The notes below the pieces were generated by a model that did not search any database, was not told the origin of the DNA, and worked only from the letters and a program-made list of their open reading frames with translations. A stretch of DNA of 64,000 bases, taken from Serilophus lunatus. Taxonomy: Eukaryota; Chordata; Aves; Passeriformes; Eurylaimidae. The stretch is taken from assembly GCA_013399895.1 (NCBI GenBank), contig VXBA01003826.1:186001-250000 (forward strand). The letters are read 5' to 3'. Within the stretch, counting starts at the first letter, position 1. Every line of letters starts with the position of its first letter. Made by a program: the position numbers and the translations under genes. This document shows positions 38,657 to 51,754 of the stretch, piece by piece.

Positions 38657-41034
38657 TTTTCTGCTTCAAGAACTTTTTAATTACAACATGGTTTTGGCCC
38701 ATTCCAACCTTCACCTCCCTAAGTATCGTGTTTCTTTTCTTTTATGAAGGCTCCAAGGAAAGTTGCAAAACTGGAATTTGACTAAATATTTTATGAAAAG
38801 TACTTTCCATGATGCCTTGGTTGAGTGAAATCAGTATTTCAACTTAATGAATATATTCTAAGACTGTTTTTCCTTTTTTTTTTTTAGAATAATCTTGCTC
38901 TAATATAGAAAGGCCAGTATAGCATAAAATCTTACTAGCACATAAAAACTTCATTATGGATTAATAAAACTTCATTCCCATTATAAGCCTTAGTATTAGG
39001 AACCTGCATTCTGATAACACCAAAGATAAGAACCCCTAATAACTTAATTTGCAAAATAAAGTGATCATGTTTGAATTATAACTAGTGTGTCATGTCTGTG
39101 TGTATAAACTACTAACAATACTCTCCATTTCCATACAAATAACTGCATTGATGCTTCCCTGTGAAAAACATACTTAGCACTACAGTAGCAAGTGATTCTC
39201 ACTTATGTACACCCATTTTTGTTGTTCCAGAGCAATGCAGGTAACAATTAATTCTTTCCTGTTACAACTTTACTTGTCATTCTGTGTTTGACTATTTTTA
39301 GGGCTTCTCCAGGCTTCAACAGCACTTGAGGTTAAGACGTTTCTGCGAAATTGCTGTGTATGTGGATACAGGCATGTGCAAGGACAAGAAACTTCTGCAA
39401 AGTATTTTAAGGGGTTTAGGATTAATGTGTTCCATGTGCAGTGTAAGCTGTACTTCCTGAATTCTCTTTTAAGGGAAGAGGCAGATCTGCTTGCTTCATT
39501 ATCTAGTAAATAAAGGCTTTACTACCTACTGAATAAAGGCTAAATCACAGAAAACTGAATGCACCTTTGGTTCCATGGGGCTAGATACTTACCAAAATAT
39601 GCCAAAGGCAACAACAAAATACAGTGTTTGCGCCACTGTCTTGGGGTACAGCTGGCATGGGAAGAGATAAAGCCTTTTACATCCCATTATCATCCTAAGT
39701 CATTGCACTCACTCTTTCACCATCATGACACTGGGGTGCAACCTCTACTGTTGAAACACACAGAAAGTGTTTCATGGAGGAGAAAAAAAAAAAAAAGAGC
39801 CCTTTATACCCAAGGTTTACATTTCTAAAATCCATATAATTCCCTTGTGGTTATGTCTTTCTATGCCCCACGAAATATTTAGGTTTTGCTGACAACAGCT
39901 TGTCTCAAATTCTATTTAAGCAATAAGACATCACAAGACATATGCTATCCTAAGATAACACACACCTCTGAAGTGCTGTTAGGTGTAGCTGATGCCTTCA
40001 ACTGCCTGATGAATTTGTTATCTCAAAGAAACACAAGGTTTGGCAGTGACTTATATTACAAACTAACCCCAAATTTAGTCTTTAAATAATTAAATAAGTC
40101 CCACAGATTTTGCATCCTTAAAAAAAAAAGAGCTCTGAATTGGAGTAAACAAGTAAACCTTAACTTTTGGCTCCCAAAGATGACTGAAATTTTAGCTTTC
40201 TATTTGTGATACGACAAAAACAATAATTTTAATGGTTATTTATTTTTCTTTTTAATTTCTCTTATTTGAAATAACAGAGATAATGAAATAATAACTGAGG
40301 TTAGAAATTATCAACCTGAAAAACAAAGTTCTAAAAGTAGAAGGGCAAATCTTCTCTCGTGAGTCCTGTAAAAGAGGGAGTATCTCATTCTCTAAATCCA
40401 TGTTAAGTAAGCAGCCGTATCCAAGTTACAATAATCATCAGTTGAGAGAGCACTTCAGTCTTTCACATGCACACTTTCTCAGTAGAGATTCTGCACTTTA
40501 AAAGGACAAAGGATTGGATTTTTGCCCTTACCACCACAAAAGTGTAACCAAATCCATTAAAAGAGTATCCACGAAAGACAATTTTGATATTGGTTCCTCC
40601 TCTACTCTTATTCCCTGTGAAGTTTGCATGCTACAGTAGCTTTCAGGATATGCAATTTATGCTGGCATCAATTACAGAAAAGAAGAATTTCCCTTTTCTT
40701 CTCTAACCTCAAGCCTCTAGGTGCCAAGTGGCTCAACAAAACAATTAACGATTATTCCAATCTGACTGCTTGTATGCTTAAAATGAAGCCAGCAGTTATA
40801 AGGATTGCTGGATCAGGGCCAAAGCATTCCTCAATTTGCCAGTTCAAATCCATGCTAGTCTATAAACAAGGAAAACAAATTCACCATGAAAGCAAGTTCC
40901 CTACACATTTACGAATTCATTCAGGGCACTGGAAATAATGTCTACATATCAGTTACAAAATATGGCACAGTAGCAATCACACACCAAATACAAGGATCAG
41001 AAAAATCTCATTCAAGGCCTAAGGCACTGAAAAT

Positions 41035-41073
41035 TATAATGAAAAACTATAATGAAAAATTATAATGAAAAAC
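41035..41073. repeat. Short tandem repeat, three copies of a 13-mer
   Basis: TATAATGAAAAAC or TATAATGAAAAAT occurs three times in a row (starts at 41035, 41048 and 41061) with one substitution between copies. Confidence 0.85.
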
Positions 41074-44000
41074 TTCCTCCACAGTTTCAATAAAATCCAC
41101 TATACGCTTTTCATCTCCCTAAAAAATACAGACTTGCTGCTGATAAACCTGGTAGGCAACCAGAAGAAAAGTCAGAATAAGAAAAAAGTTTTCAATGCTT
41201 CCTTTGTGAAGGGTTCCCTTAACTGCAGATATAGTTGCTCTCGACTTTTACTGGTATGACTGGTACCACAAGTCTGGCCCATCCACGGTAAAGCAATTCA
41301 GTGCTTGAACAAGATTAAAAAGTAATGAAATGAGGTCAAGTGAGACCTAGTAAAACTTGTATTTGTGAAATGCACTTGCAGAAAACAAACTGTCCACCAA
41401 TGCTACACCAAATGCCACATCACTTTTCTATCCTGTGTAACCCTGGAATTCCCCCATGGTTCAGCTCCCACAGAATTTTGCTCACTACATTCACTGAGAG
41501 CATCTACTGCCAAATATAATGCATCAACAAAGAAAACCTGACTCTTGTTTTAAGACTGGTGAAAGGCAAACTGGGAACCATAATTAAGAAAGGCAAAAAG
41601 ATGTAACATTAAAGGTATTTATACAAGCCCCTTGTTAGCAGTCATTTACAGATCACTATAGTCCCACTGAACACAGTCGCTGTCCTACTGAAATATTTAG
41701 GAATCAGATTAAAAACACTTCCATTGCTATTTTCATTGCCTGAATCTTGTTTTAGTAGCTGGGGGAAGGGAGCCCTCACTCACTGATCAGAAACTGCTTG
41801 AAAATAAAAGCACTAAACAATGTAATCTTATGACTATAAATGTCAAAAAGCAGTTATTTCACAAGCTATAATTTCATGTAATAGAAACATCCAGTACTAG
41901 CAATTAACAGAGATGCTAAACTGGCTTTTACAAGGCCAGGGTAGGTGTCAGAAGTGAGCATTTTGTCAAAGCTGAGGTTCTATGCAGCTGTATTCCCAAG
42001 TGCACATCCCTATACGCAGACATCTATAATATTTGCTGAAGAAGAGCTAAAAGCCTACTATGAAAACTGGAACCCCTGTGCAACTGACTTAAACACAAAG
42101 GGGCATTTTTGTATGCACAAATGGAAGCTTTTCACATCCTCGGAATATTTTTTTTAAACGTTAGTGTATGGTAAGCATGGAATGGAGATTGATGACTCAG
42201 GAAGGCCTAAATATAGACACAAGAAATCCTTTGAAGCAGCTCCCAGGACTACATTTCCAAAAACTGTGGAAGTCGTAGTATGAAAAACTAATCTTGGGCA
42301 TCTTACAGAGGCTTCAGGGCAACGCTTATCCTAATATCACCTACGTTCAAGAAACCACACTCACTTTCTTGTTTCCTAACAGATAAAATAAAGGCCGGGT
42401 AAACCTATCTCTCCCTTAGCATCTGGCACAAATTTTCTTCCAAGCTGAGCTATGTTTTGGTTGCTCCTATGACAGAACTACAGCTACAATAAACTGCTTA
42501 AAAAATATTTCCATCTAACTGTGCCTCTTGCTATTGTAAATAGTAACCCCAAAAAAAGGAACACTGACAATTAAAGCTAAATACAGTAGAAGTATCTTTG
42601 ACATGCACAAATTCTTCAGTACTTAAATAAGACCCTCATTGAAATGTTTGCAAGGAATAAAAGCAGTGCAACAGTTGGATAAATAAATTCAAAATGCTGC
42701 AAAAGGAGTTGTCTCTGAGCAACAATAAAGGCAATGTATTGTGAGAAGTCATTTATCTACTGAAGTATCTCAAGCTCGGCCAGCAATCCTTAGTTCTGAC
42801 TTGAGCTGACTGTGTGTTATCTTTTCCTCATCACTCTGCCCCACTGCGAGAGGAACTTGAATTACTGTTTAACACTCTTGCTGACCACCCACATTACATG
42901 AGACTGAGTAAAACAGGACTTAGTAATGCAGAGCAAAGCGTGGTAATCAGGAACACAGTGGAATTTACCCGAGATGCCTACAGGGCAATCCTTAAGCATT
43001 CCTTAGTTGGTATATGTCAGGGTAATGTACAGCATTAAAGGGTATAGACTGCATTATCCCAAAGCATTGCTGCCCCGTTCCAGCCAAACACTTTCTGCAT
43101 GAGTTCTTAGAAGCACAGCTCCCATCATCAGCCTGAAACATGAAAGGGGCAAGCAACTTGGTATGAGTGACATATTCTCTCTCCCACTCCTCTCAATTCA
43201 CACTGGAGTGATTCTGGATGCCAGAATTTTCCTTGATAACCATTTCTTTGTAAAAATGGATATGCTGATTGGGACAACTGACGTAACTTCTATTTTGTTC
43301 TGTTTCATCAGCAGTTTTTCCTATTCACATCAACTCACTGTTAAAGAAAAACAAAAGCAACAACTCTTGCTGATGGCAGTACCACAGGAATATATAAACT
43401 CACACAGGAGCATATATATTCTGCAATCCTGAGGAGTGTACAAGAGTCTAAGGGGGAGGAAAGAGGTGAAGACACACACAGGCCTGTACTAGTCAAAAAT
43501 GATGCTTCAACCTGCAGTGCTTTGCAGATCATGAGAAAGTACTACATTGCATGTGGCTTTGCTAACATGCATCAGGATTGGACTAAGTGCATTACATTAA
43601 GGCAGATATAAAAGAGAAATTTCTGAATGGTATTATTAGTTGTGTTCAGACTGGTAATTGATCTAGTTCTGATACACCACATTTGCTTTAAGTAACAGCT
43701 GGAACTTTGCAATGTCACAAACAACATCTAATGGATCTTGCTGCTAGCACAGGGTCCTTGCCTCTACCCAGCTTTCCCTATAATTTGAAACATCAATTTG
43801 CTGTATTCTGAAGTCCCAGTTTCACTGATCTCACTGGCATTATAAACCAAACAACTAGTTTGGCTTGTAAAGTTGAGGGAGTTTTATATTCCAACCACCA
43901 CTCCTCAGCAATGCCAAAACTAACTGGTGAACGTGCAATCACAGCACAACACTTATCTTCACAGTTCTGAGACACTGTTCCTTCTTCAAACTAACTCATT

Positions 44001-47000
44001 TCTTGGAAGCCTAGGATGATAAGTTACCAATTTTCCAGCACAAAACATTCCCCAATTTGTTATATGCTCCTTCAGCAAATCAAATATGCTAAATAACTTA
44101 AACATATTTAAGATTGTACATACAAAACAGGGTAACATTTGGCGTAAAATGCTCCAAGAGCACTGCCTTCAGATACTGTGGGGTTTACAGTCAGAGTCTG
44201 GTATGAGAAGTATCTGAAGCGTAATTATTCATATATAGTAGATATATAGTAAAAATGTTGGATTTTTAAGTAGTGGAGAGAACTTCCCTTGCATACAGAG
44301 AAACATTTTTTCATGTAAGAACAATGAAGTCCTGGTACTGGATACTAGCAGCTGTTTCATGTACTCATGTTAGTGACAGAAAACATCTACTAGGACTACC
44401 TTTCTCTGCTCTGTGGAATTACTTGTACGTTTTTATTTTTCTGATTGAATTTGTTTAGCTGTTTTATTCTTACAATTATTTTCCTCCTCAAAATTACAGC
44501 CACACCACTTTACTAAAATATCAAAGCAAATCTAGGAGATTCTCACTTATAAATTATTTTAATTAAAAAGACTTCTGAAATTAAACTCTTGGATTTGTTA
44601 TAATTTATATCCAAGCAAAAGAAAGTTCAAATTTATACTTCACAAATCTCTCCTACTCTTCTTCCCTTTCTCAGAACTTACTAACGTTGTCTTTTTATTC
44701 AAGCATTCCAATTTACAGATAGGCTTTTCTTGTAATATGCCTGGGATAAATGGTATTTGTTATATCTCCTAGCCTGAATAACCTGTGAGCAATTCACAGG
44801 CAGCTGTCTCTTCTTGAGTTTACTAAGATACTAAATAAGTGCCTGGCCATGGATTTCTAAGATTTTTTGAGATTTAACAAACACAAAAAAAGAGGTCCAG
44901 ACCTCCCGTTTTTCACATGAAAATCCTCTTGGAATTACCCACCTCTGAGTGCAGCACATCACGAGCCTTTATAGCTTCAGTGCAAGCCACGCAGCATGCT
45001 GGCACTGCCCAGGAAGATCTGAATCCCAATGCCATTCCACACCTCTCTTCAGCACCCCTTCTCTTTGAAGCCTTATGGCACAGGACACCTCCCTTCACCC
45101 AAGTCCTGCTTCTCTCACCTGTCTCCCATTGTCCCTTTTCTCCTCCCTTCACCTTACTCCCATCTCTTGTCCCGCCTCTTCACAGCACTTGTGTTCCTGA
45201 GCAAGTCTCACCATGCCACCAGTAATTCCTGACACAAACCAAGTACAGCCAAGCATCGCTGTTTCGTTATCATTGTTTGGGGCTTTTTTATATTCTGCAG
45301 TCTAGCAACTTGTGTCCACCCACAAGCTTCTTGGGCTGAAAGCAGTGTTTGTACAGGGCCCAGCACAACAGCCCTCACTTCCAATCAGCCCCTTCCTGCC
45401 TCAGCCGGTGTACTGAAAACAGCATGTGTGCAGTACAAGTGAATCAGCCTCTCCTTGGAGCTTTTCAAAAATTCAGAGGAGTCTGTCAGAAAAAAAAAAA
45501 AAAGGAAGTCAAAGAGAAGATAGAGAAAAGGCAGGAGATAAAAAAAAACCCAAAATGGATAGGATGGTTTTCACTGGAAGCAGCATTCTGAGGTGGAACA
45601 TCCTCTCCTTTCCCTGATGTCCTTCCCTGACAAGGTCAGGCTGGAAGCAGCATTTCTCGCTTTCATTCCTATGTAACACTCCTTTTCTTTTTTTCCCTTC
45701 CTATATTACTTTTAACATTTACTTCCACCCCAGTCTGATGCACGAAGAAGTAACACCTTCATGCCATTCCCTTACTGACTGGGTTATCACAGGTCTGTTC
45801 TTCTACTATGTCTGCTGAGCACCAAGTGGTATTTAAATTGTTTTCACTTCTTTTCTTCATCTTCTCACCTGCCAACAGCAACAACAGCCTCAAAAATTAT
45901 ATTTCTTTCTTCAAATTATACTTCTTTCTTCATTCCAGGACTGAAATAGTTCATAAAGCCTCATGTAACAAATTGAAACACCTTCACTGCTAAGTACACT
46001 ACGGCAATGAAGGGGCTCATGCCTTAAAGATACTGTCCCCAAACTCACAATGACGTATCTAAACCCACATTTTACCTGAAAAGCTGAAAGATGACAGTGT
46101 TTTCCCTTCACTTTTATCAACATATGTATAATCCCTCTCTATTCTCTCAGGGGTTCTTTTCAGGGAAAAACAAAAATCACAAAAAAAAGCCCCAACCAAA
46201 AACCTCAAGTTGGAGAAGAGCTAACCAACAACCTATAAGTCATTCAAACAGCTCTGGACGCAACTCAGTGAAAATTCACACGCAGACTGCTAGTGGCTTG
46301 AATGGTAACTAAAAATGAAGACTCATCTCGGGCAGGAAGACCTCAAAAATATTCAAAGTCTGCTCTCAATAAAGAGCATGTGATCTGGGCTGCCTCCTCC
46401 CACATGGCTGTCATGCAAAGCACATGCTTCAAGCATGATCTTTGCATGACAGGTATCACACAGTACACTACATCTAACACTAGAAAACTCTAGGAAACTC
46501 ATTTTTACTCTCCTTCTAACCAGATGAAATACACTTGGTAGTCAGCTGCTCCTGGAAGCTGATAAATTGTGTTTGCAAACTACACCCCCACCCCTATGCC
46601 TGAGAAATCATGATGTTACTTGCCAAAGGCAGCAGAGACAAATTACAAACGTGTTAAGAACAAAAAAGTTTCTACCCTGGGGGCTCTCAACCCCACTGTA
46701 CATGCAAGGTGCAATTCTTGCTCTTCTCCCCGTCAGCCCTGTCAGCCTCAGCCCCAACACCTGTTAAAGTGACCACAGAGATCCACTGCCAGCTTCCTGC
46801 TGCAAGACACTTTGCAGTCAACAGGACTGCTCAGATTATTAAGAATTAACTGCACAAAGAAGTACTTTCAGCTGCATCAAGGCCACAACGTTCAGTGCTT
46901 GGCATTCTCAAGGCCCCGTTCTGACACAGGATAACACAGTAATGCTTCAAAGGGCAGTGGGGAAGGAAAGATAGGAAAGTTAAAAAAAAAAAAATCCAAC

Positions 47001-49738
47001 CATTATATAACCTTATGAGTAGCACAAGATTTTCCTGACCACAGCCTGAGTAAAAATAATACTGTAGAAATAATTTCAGGAACAGAAACCAAGAGCCCTG
47101 CTCGCCTGTCTCCACTGGGGAGGGAGGCTGTCCGTGGGCCTGGAGTACTGCTCTTGATGGAAAAGCTTCACCTGGAAGAATAAGTAAAAAAAGCTGCAGC
47201 AAAGGATAGCAAACTACAGCATTTCTAGGACAAAAAGTGCTTCAAGGTTATACCAGAACATCTGATTTTAGCAGGCACATACATGGGGGCAGAATTTGGC
47301 CTACGTTCCATATACCTTAAGTTTCTGTTCAGAGGGGAGGGAAAGCAAGACTCTTGAGATTATTCTACAGCTTGTTGGACAGAAGGACTCCAGTGCCTCA
47401 GAACACAATATAAAGGCAGTGGCAGTAAATCTGCATACTAAAAAGAGACAGTTGAAAAACTTAAGTCCTGAACATTGACCTATGAAACCTCCTTTAAAAA
47501 AAATAACAAACTAAACAAAAAATACCCCCAACTTTCTTTTGAACTTATCACTTGTAAAAAGTGTTCACATCACTAAGGCAGTGATTTGAGTTAAATAAAC
47601 TTTATACTAAGAGGCAAGGCTAACATTTCTCTTGGATTAAAACATTTATTACCTAATTAAATACTTGATTCACTCTTTGGCTGTGATGTTATCAAATATA
47701 AAACACAGCAGCCACCCTCCTCACTCATCACTGCAAACACATCCCATTTCCAAGATGCACCTTTATTTAGGCCCATGAGCTTGCTGCTCGTTTACATATA
47801 AAGAAGAGATGAGAACCAATTTATTATCCAAAGAAACAAGTTTCCAGGTGTTGGCTAGTGACATCACTTAAGCCAGTAGCATTAATTCCTGAGAGGAAAC
47901 TGCTGTGTGACTTTTAATTCTCCCCCTTCATTCCTGCAATAAGGGCTCAAAACCTGAGTTGAGGCAAGAAGCAGGACAAGCAAACACAGGAGAGAACTCC
48001 ACTTGTTAGAAGTGGAGTGTTTATTATGGAGACTGTGTAAGAACAGTTTTTCTACTTGAACATCACGCAAAAAAGTGCTGTGGTGCTTTTAGCCTGTCTC
48101 CAGAGACATGGTTTTCCATCACAGGAGCTTTGATAAGGGCATTGTATATTAAACTGCTAAACATGGCACCCCATTTAACTCTAGAAAAGCTGCAGTTTTA
48201 TTGCCACATCTTGTATCAACTGTACCGAGGTGTTTCAGGTGGCAGACGATGGATTGTCACCAAGGAAGTATGCACACTCTCATAAGGAACTTTAAGTGTT
48301 CAAGAATCCAACAACAGATGGGAAAGCCAAATTGTGAGTCTTTTAAGTGAGCAAGTAATCATATTGAAAATATTTAAGTTAGCTTGTGCTAGGATCTTTT
48401 GGACTTGTTGTTTATGGAAAGGGTAAGAAAGCATAAAAAGAGAGTGTAGTTCATGGATTCATATCCTTTTCCACTCTAGTGTACAGCCAATTTGTCCATC
48501 AGGGACTTGATCCAAACACAAAATCAAGTTTAGGACTGTCCCTGTAAGTTTAAGGACAAAGAAATGGGTTTAATTTTTTTACAATTTCAATGCTTTGGAG
48601 CTCTCCTCCCCTCTACACTTTACATTTGGAAGCTGTATTGCCAAGCAATGTCAACTTCAACTTTAGCTGTCCTAAAATCCTGAAACTAGCAAGAAAGAAA
48701 CCTAAGGAGAAAATAAATACATCCCACATTGCTTCAAAAATTTATGAAAAATTGCAACAATAGACAGTTCTGGAAAGCATTGCTGTGTTGCTGCAGGGTC
48801 TGAAGCCAGGAGAAAGGGCAACATACATAATATCCTAAAAGAACAAGGTAATTGAATAAACCCACACTCTTCCACAATGGTGCAGATTACTTCATCCACG
48901 ATGGTCTTGAAAATGAGTTTAACTCTCTAGGTAACTATGTTCTTCACAACAAAAGGAATGAAAATGAGAGGAAAGTGTTATTGTTCATCAAACAGAAAAC
49001 AAACAAAAACCAGCAGAAGGGCTAGTAAGGAAAGAATGGTTAATCTCAGATTTCTAAAAGGGTATTATAAACAAAGCATGGTGAACAACAGAAATAAAGG
49101 ATTAAAAGGAAAAAAAAGATACAAAAGTGCTTAATGGTGTTCTTTTAAATATTTACTTTGCTTCTATTTGGAGAATAATTTGTTCCATTTAGTAGCATTG
49201 GGCTCAAAGGACCGCTTTAATCCAGAGAGATTAATTATAGCCTTTGGAGTTATAAACACAATTTGGGAAGTGAAGCAGAGAAGAGGAGAGAGACTCTCCT
49301 CTCATGCTGGCGATTAACAAGTTTATGAGCTTTGGGACTACACTACGCAGGCTGTGACCCTGCTACACCTGTACACTCCAGGCAGAACACCATACAGGAC
49401 ACCCATGAACAGAGGAAAAACAGCCCCCGAGATATTCAGGGAAGACATTACCCTACCCTACAATGTTGCTATAGGCAACTAAGATACTTCTTGGGCGTCC
49501 TTCACCAAAATACAAGTTCACTGGCACATTGTAGAGATGTCATCTGATCTTGCTTTTATTACCTTGACCAGAAAGAGTCACCACGACGAGATGAGCAGTA
49601 GGCACAGGATCCCGTTCACACCGTCTTTAAACCTCTCACATGCTTTCACATATTTCTCCTTTTGTTCATTGCTCAGTCCCACACCAAGAGACACAGGGAC
49701 CAGCAACATTAGCAGGGCAAGACTGGGACCACACTTAC

Positions 49739-51548
49739 CTAGCAAGGGGTTAGCTGCTCCCTCCTCCGAGCTCTCCTCAGCACCCTCCTCCCCCAAGCCG
49801 GAGGTGGCCGAATCCTCTGGGGCAGATGCGGAGCCGGGGGTGCTAGGGCCACTGACGGACCCCGAGTCACCCTCCTCACTGCTGGAGCCATAGCGGTCAG
49901 GCTGGGCAGCTGTTCCGCCCTCACTGCAGCTCCTCCGCTCCTTGCGGTGCACCCGGGAGTGCAGAACCATTTGGTGGTAGGTGCGGAAGATCTTCCCGCA
50001 CTCAAAGCACTCGGTGGACTTGTTCTGGGCAGCCCGCCGGCTCTGCCGCGAGGCAGGGCGGTAGTCCAGGTCCCCTTGGGCAAGTGGGCAGCTCTCCCCT
50101 GGAGGGGCGTTGCTGGTTTTCTCAGGGCGCCCACTGGTGGAGCTCTTCTTCCTGGGGTTGCTGGGCGAGTCCTGGTCTCGCTTGCGCTTCTCCTGGTTGA
50201 CAAGGATATACTCCCTCTTATCCTTGTCATAAGTCACGTCCGCATCTGCCAGGGCCTCATCCCATCCCACATACTTTACATACTCTGAGGGCTCTACTAC
50301 TTTTCCTTTGGTGGCCAGCTGCCAAGCTTGGTAGCTACTGACCGGATCCAGCTCAGCTACTCTTTTCCCAGGCTGTCCTCTTGTAACTCTATCCAGTGTT
50401 ACAGATGGCTGTAGATTGAGATACTGCAAGAAAAACTGCTTCGTAACCGAGGAGCTCAGGCTGCCATCCATCAAGCCCTCAGCTCTATCCCCACTGCTGC
50501 CTGGCTGCACCCGGTAGTGAACAACGTTATGGGCTTTCAGGCTTTCCATATTTGTAAACAGATTTCCACACTTGGTACAAACTTCGTACAGAGATAGGCC
50601 TGTCACTATTGTCTCCTCTTGTATCACATCATTGATAGTGGCTATGAGCTCCAAATCACTTTTTGGTTTGTTTTTGTTCCCAGACCTCGGGCCATGCGAC
50701 TTCATGTGGTTTTTGAGAAACCAGGGCTCTTTGAATCTCCTGCCACAAATATGGCACCCATGATCAAATGAGCCCCTGTGCTTTTTCATGTGAGCTTTCA
50801 GGAACCAGGTTTGACTAAAGGCTTGGCCACAGACTTCACATGGAAACTCGCCTGCACTCAACTCGCTCTTGCAGTTCTCAGTGTAGGCCTCCCCATTGGG
50901 GACCTGAGCTGTTATATGGTCCTTCTCTATGTGATTTAACAGCGTTTCCTCCCTCAGGGTCATGTAGCTGCACAACCTGCACTTGAACGGTTTGTGGACC
51001 TGGTGCAGGTGCTGCTCCAGGTCCTTCTTCCTTTCAAATTTGTTTTTGCAGAAGGTGCACTGGTAAGAGGTCAGCTTGCCATCCTCCTCAGCTGGTGCCA
51101 TCTCTGTGACCTCCTTCTTGCTGCTTCTCAACAAGATCTTGCTGCTATCGACCTGAGTGGTACCGTTCAAGATCTTGTTGCAAGCAGACGTACTTTTAGT
51201 GGGGCTGGTGCACCCACCAAGGCCCTCTGAAACACCCATCTCCCCTAGCTGTGCCTCTCCCATCTCCACCTCGTGCCCCTGACTTAAAGTGCCTGTCCTG
51301 TGACTACGGATGTGAATCTTCAGGTTGCCCTTTTGGGAAGCTCTATGATCGCAGTAAGGGCATTTGTAGGGCTTCTCACCCGTGTGCTTCCTCATGTGCT
51401 GAGACAAGGAGCTCTGAAATGGGAAACTTTTACCGCAGATACAACAGGTGTGGCACATGGTCTTGTCAGCATCCATGTCGTTTTTGCTTAGCTTGCCAGG
51501 GCTGGAGGATCTCCGTAACTCCATTTCTGCCTCTCTGCTGCGATCCAT
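49739..51548 (-). CDS. ZNF516: ZNF516 first coding exon, residues 1-603 (zinc fingers 1-8)
   Basis: This exon encodes the N-terminal half of zinc finger protein 516, a nuclear DNA-binding transcriptional regulator. I recognise the family from the start MDRSREAEMELRR and from fingers closely matching human ZNF516 as I recall it. Eight C2H2 fingers are visible: C35/C38/H51/H55, C63/C66/H79/H83, C164/C167/H180/H185, C190/C193/H206/H211, C237/C240/H253/H257, C265/C268/H281/H285, C324/C327/H340/H344 and C514/C517/H530/H534. Fingers 1-2 are joined by a classic TGEKPYK linker. A basic stretch at 454-468 (KRKRDQ...PRKK) is a likely nuclear signal, and residues 553-599 are Ser/Glu-rich. The start at 51548 matches the mammalian N-terminus; an in-frame ATG 29 codons upstream is open but looks like leader. 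The exon ends CTAG|GTAAGT, a strong donor, in phase 1. No stops or frameshifts interrupt it. Confidence 0.95.
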
Positions 51549-51656
51549 CTGTACGACTACAGCAACAGGTAAGCGGGGCAGGAGGACAGAAGCATGTCTG
51601 GCAGCAGAGGAGGGCTGGACCGCGTTTTCAATCATACGGTTCTGCAGAGAAGTGTT

Positions 51657-51668
51657 TTACTGCCTCAT
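51657..51668 (-). promoter_or_regulatory. Upstream ORF 2 in the ZNF516 leader (ATG AGG CAG TAA)
   Basis: A three-codon minimal uORF lies between uORF 1 and the in-frame upstream ATG at 51635. Its position is read directly from the sequence; any role in translation control is inference. Confidence 0.3.
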
Positions 51669-51691
51669 TCTCAGGGGTAATATTTCTCCTT

Positions 51692-51754
51692 TCAGCTGCT
51701 CAGGAGAGCCCAAAGCGACAATTTACTTCTGTGTGCTTTGTAAGAAGATGGCAT
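51692..51754 (-). promoter_or_regulatory. Upstream ORF 1 in the ZNF516 leader (20 codons plus stop)
   Basis: The first ATG after the inferred acceptor opens a frame of 20 codons (starting MPSSYKAHRS) and ends in TGA well before the main start. If the leader begins at 51761, this uORF would sit only 7 bases from the exon edge and could lower translation of the main frame. Its use is inferred. Confidence 0.4.

Larger units (their letters stand above)
10227..49738 (-). other. ZNF516: ZNF516 intron between first and second coding exons (39.5 kb)
   Basis: It is bounded by the GTAAGT donor at 49738-49733 and the TTTTTTTGCTTGTCCCATTCAG acceptor ending at 10227. It contains no recognisable exon of another gene. 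Listed separately are the CpG-rich island near 23.5 kb, LINE, CR1 and LTR-like remnants, microsatellites, tandem duplications and candidate regulatory stretches. The remainder is unique AT-rich sequence in which I see only chance open frames. Confidence 0.9.

Noticed and set aside
45560..45660. Repeated GGAAGCAGCATT words 70-80 bases apart
   Set aside because: Only about 13 bases are shared, within chance for this sequence length.
49739..50230. 163-codon minus-strand frame and plus-strand frames overlapping the first coding exon
   Set aside because: They are shadow frames of the GC-rich ZNF516 exon, with arginine- and proline-rich composition and no domains.
51549..51635. N-terminal extension of ZNF516 from the in-frame ATG at 51635
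   Set aside because: The family begins at MDRSREAEMELRR, and the 29 extra residues look like translated leader with a weak start context. Kept only as a finding.
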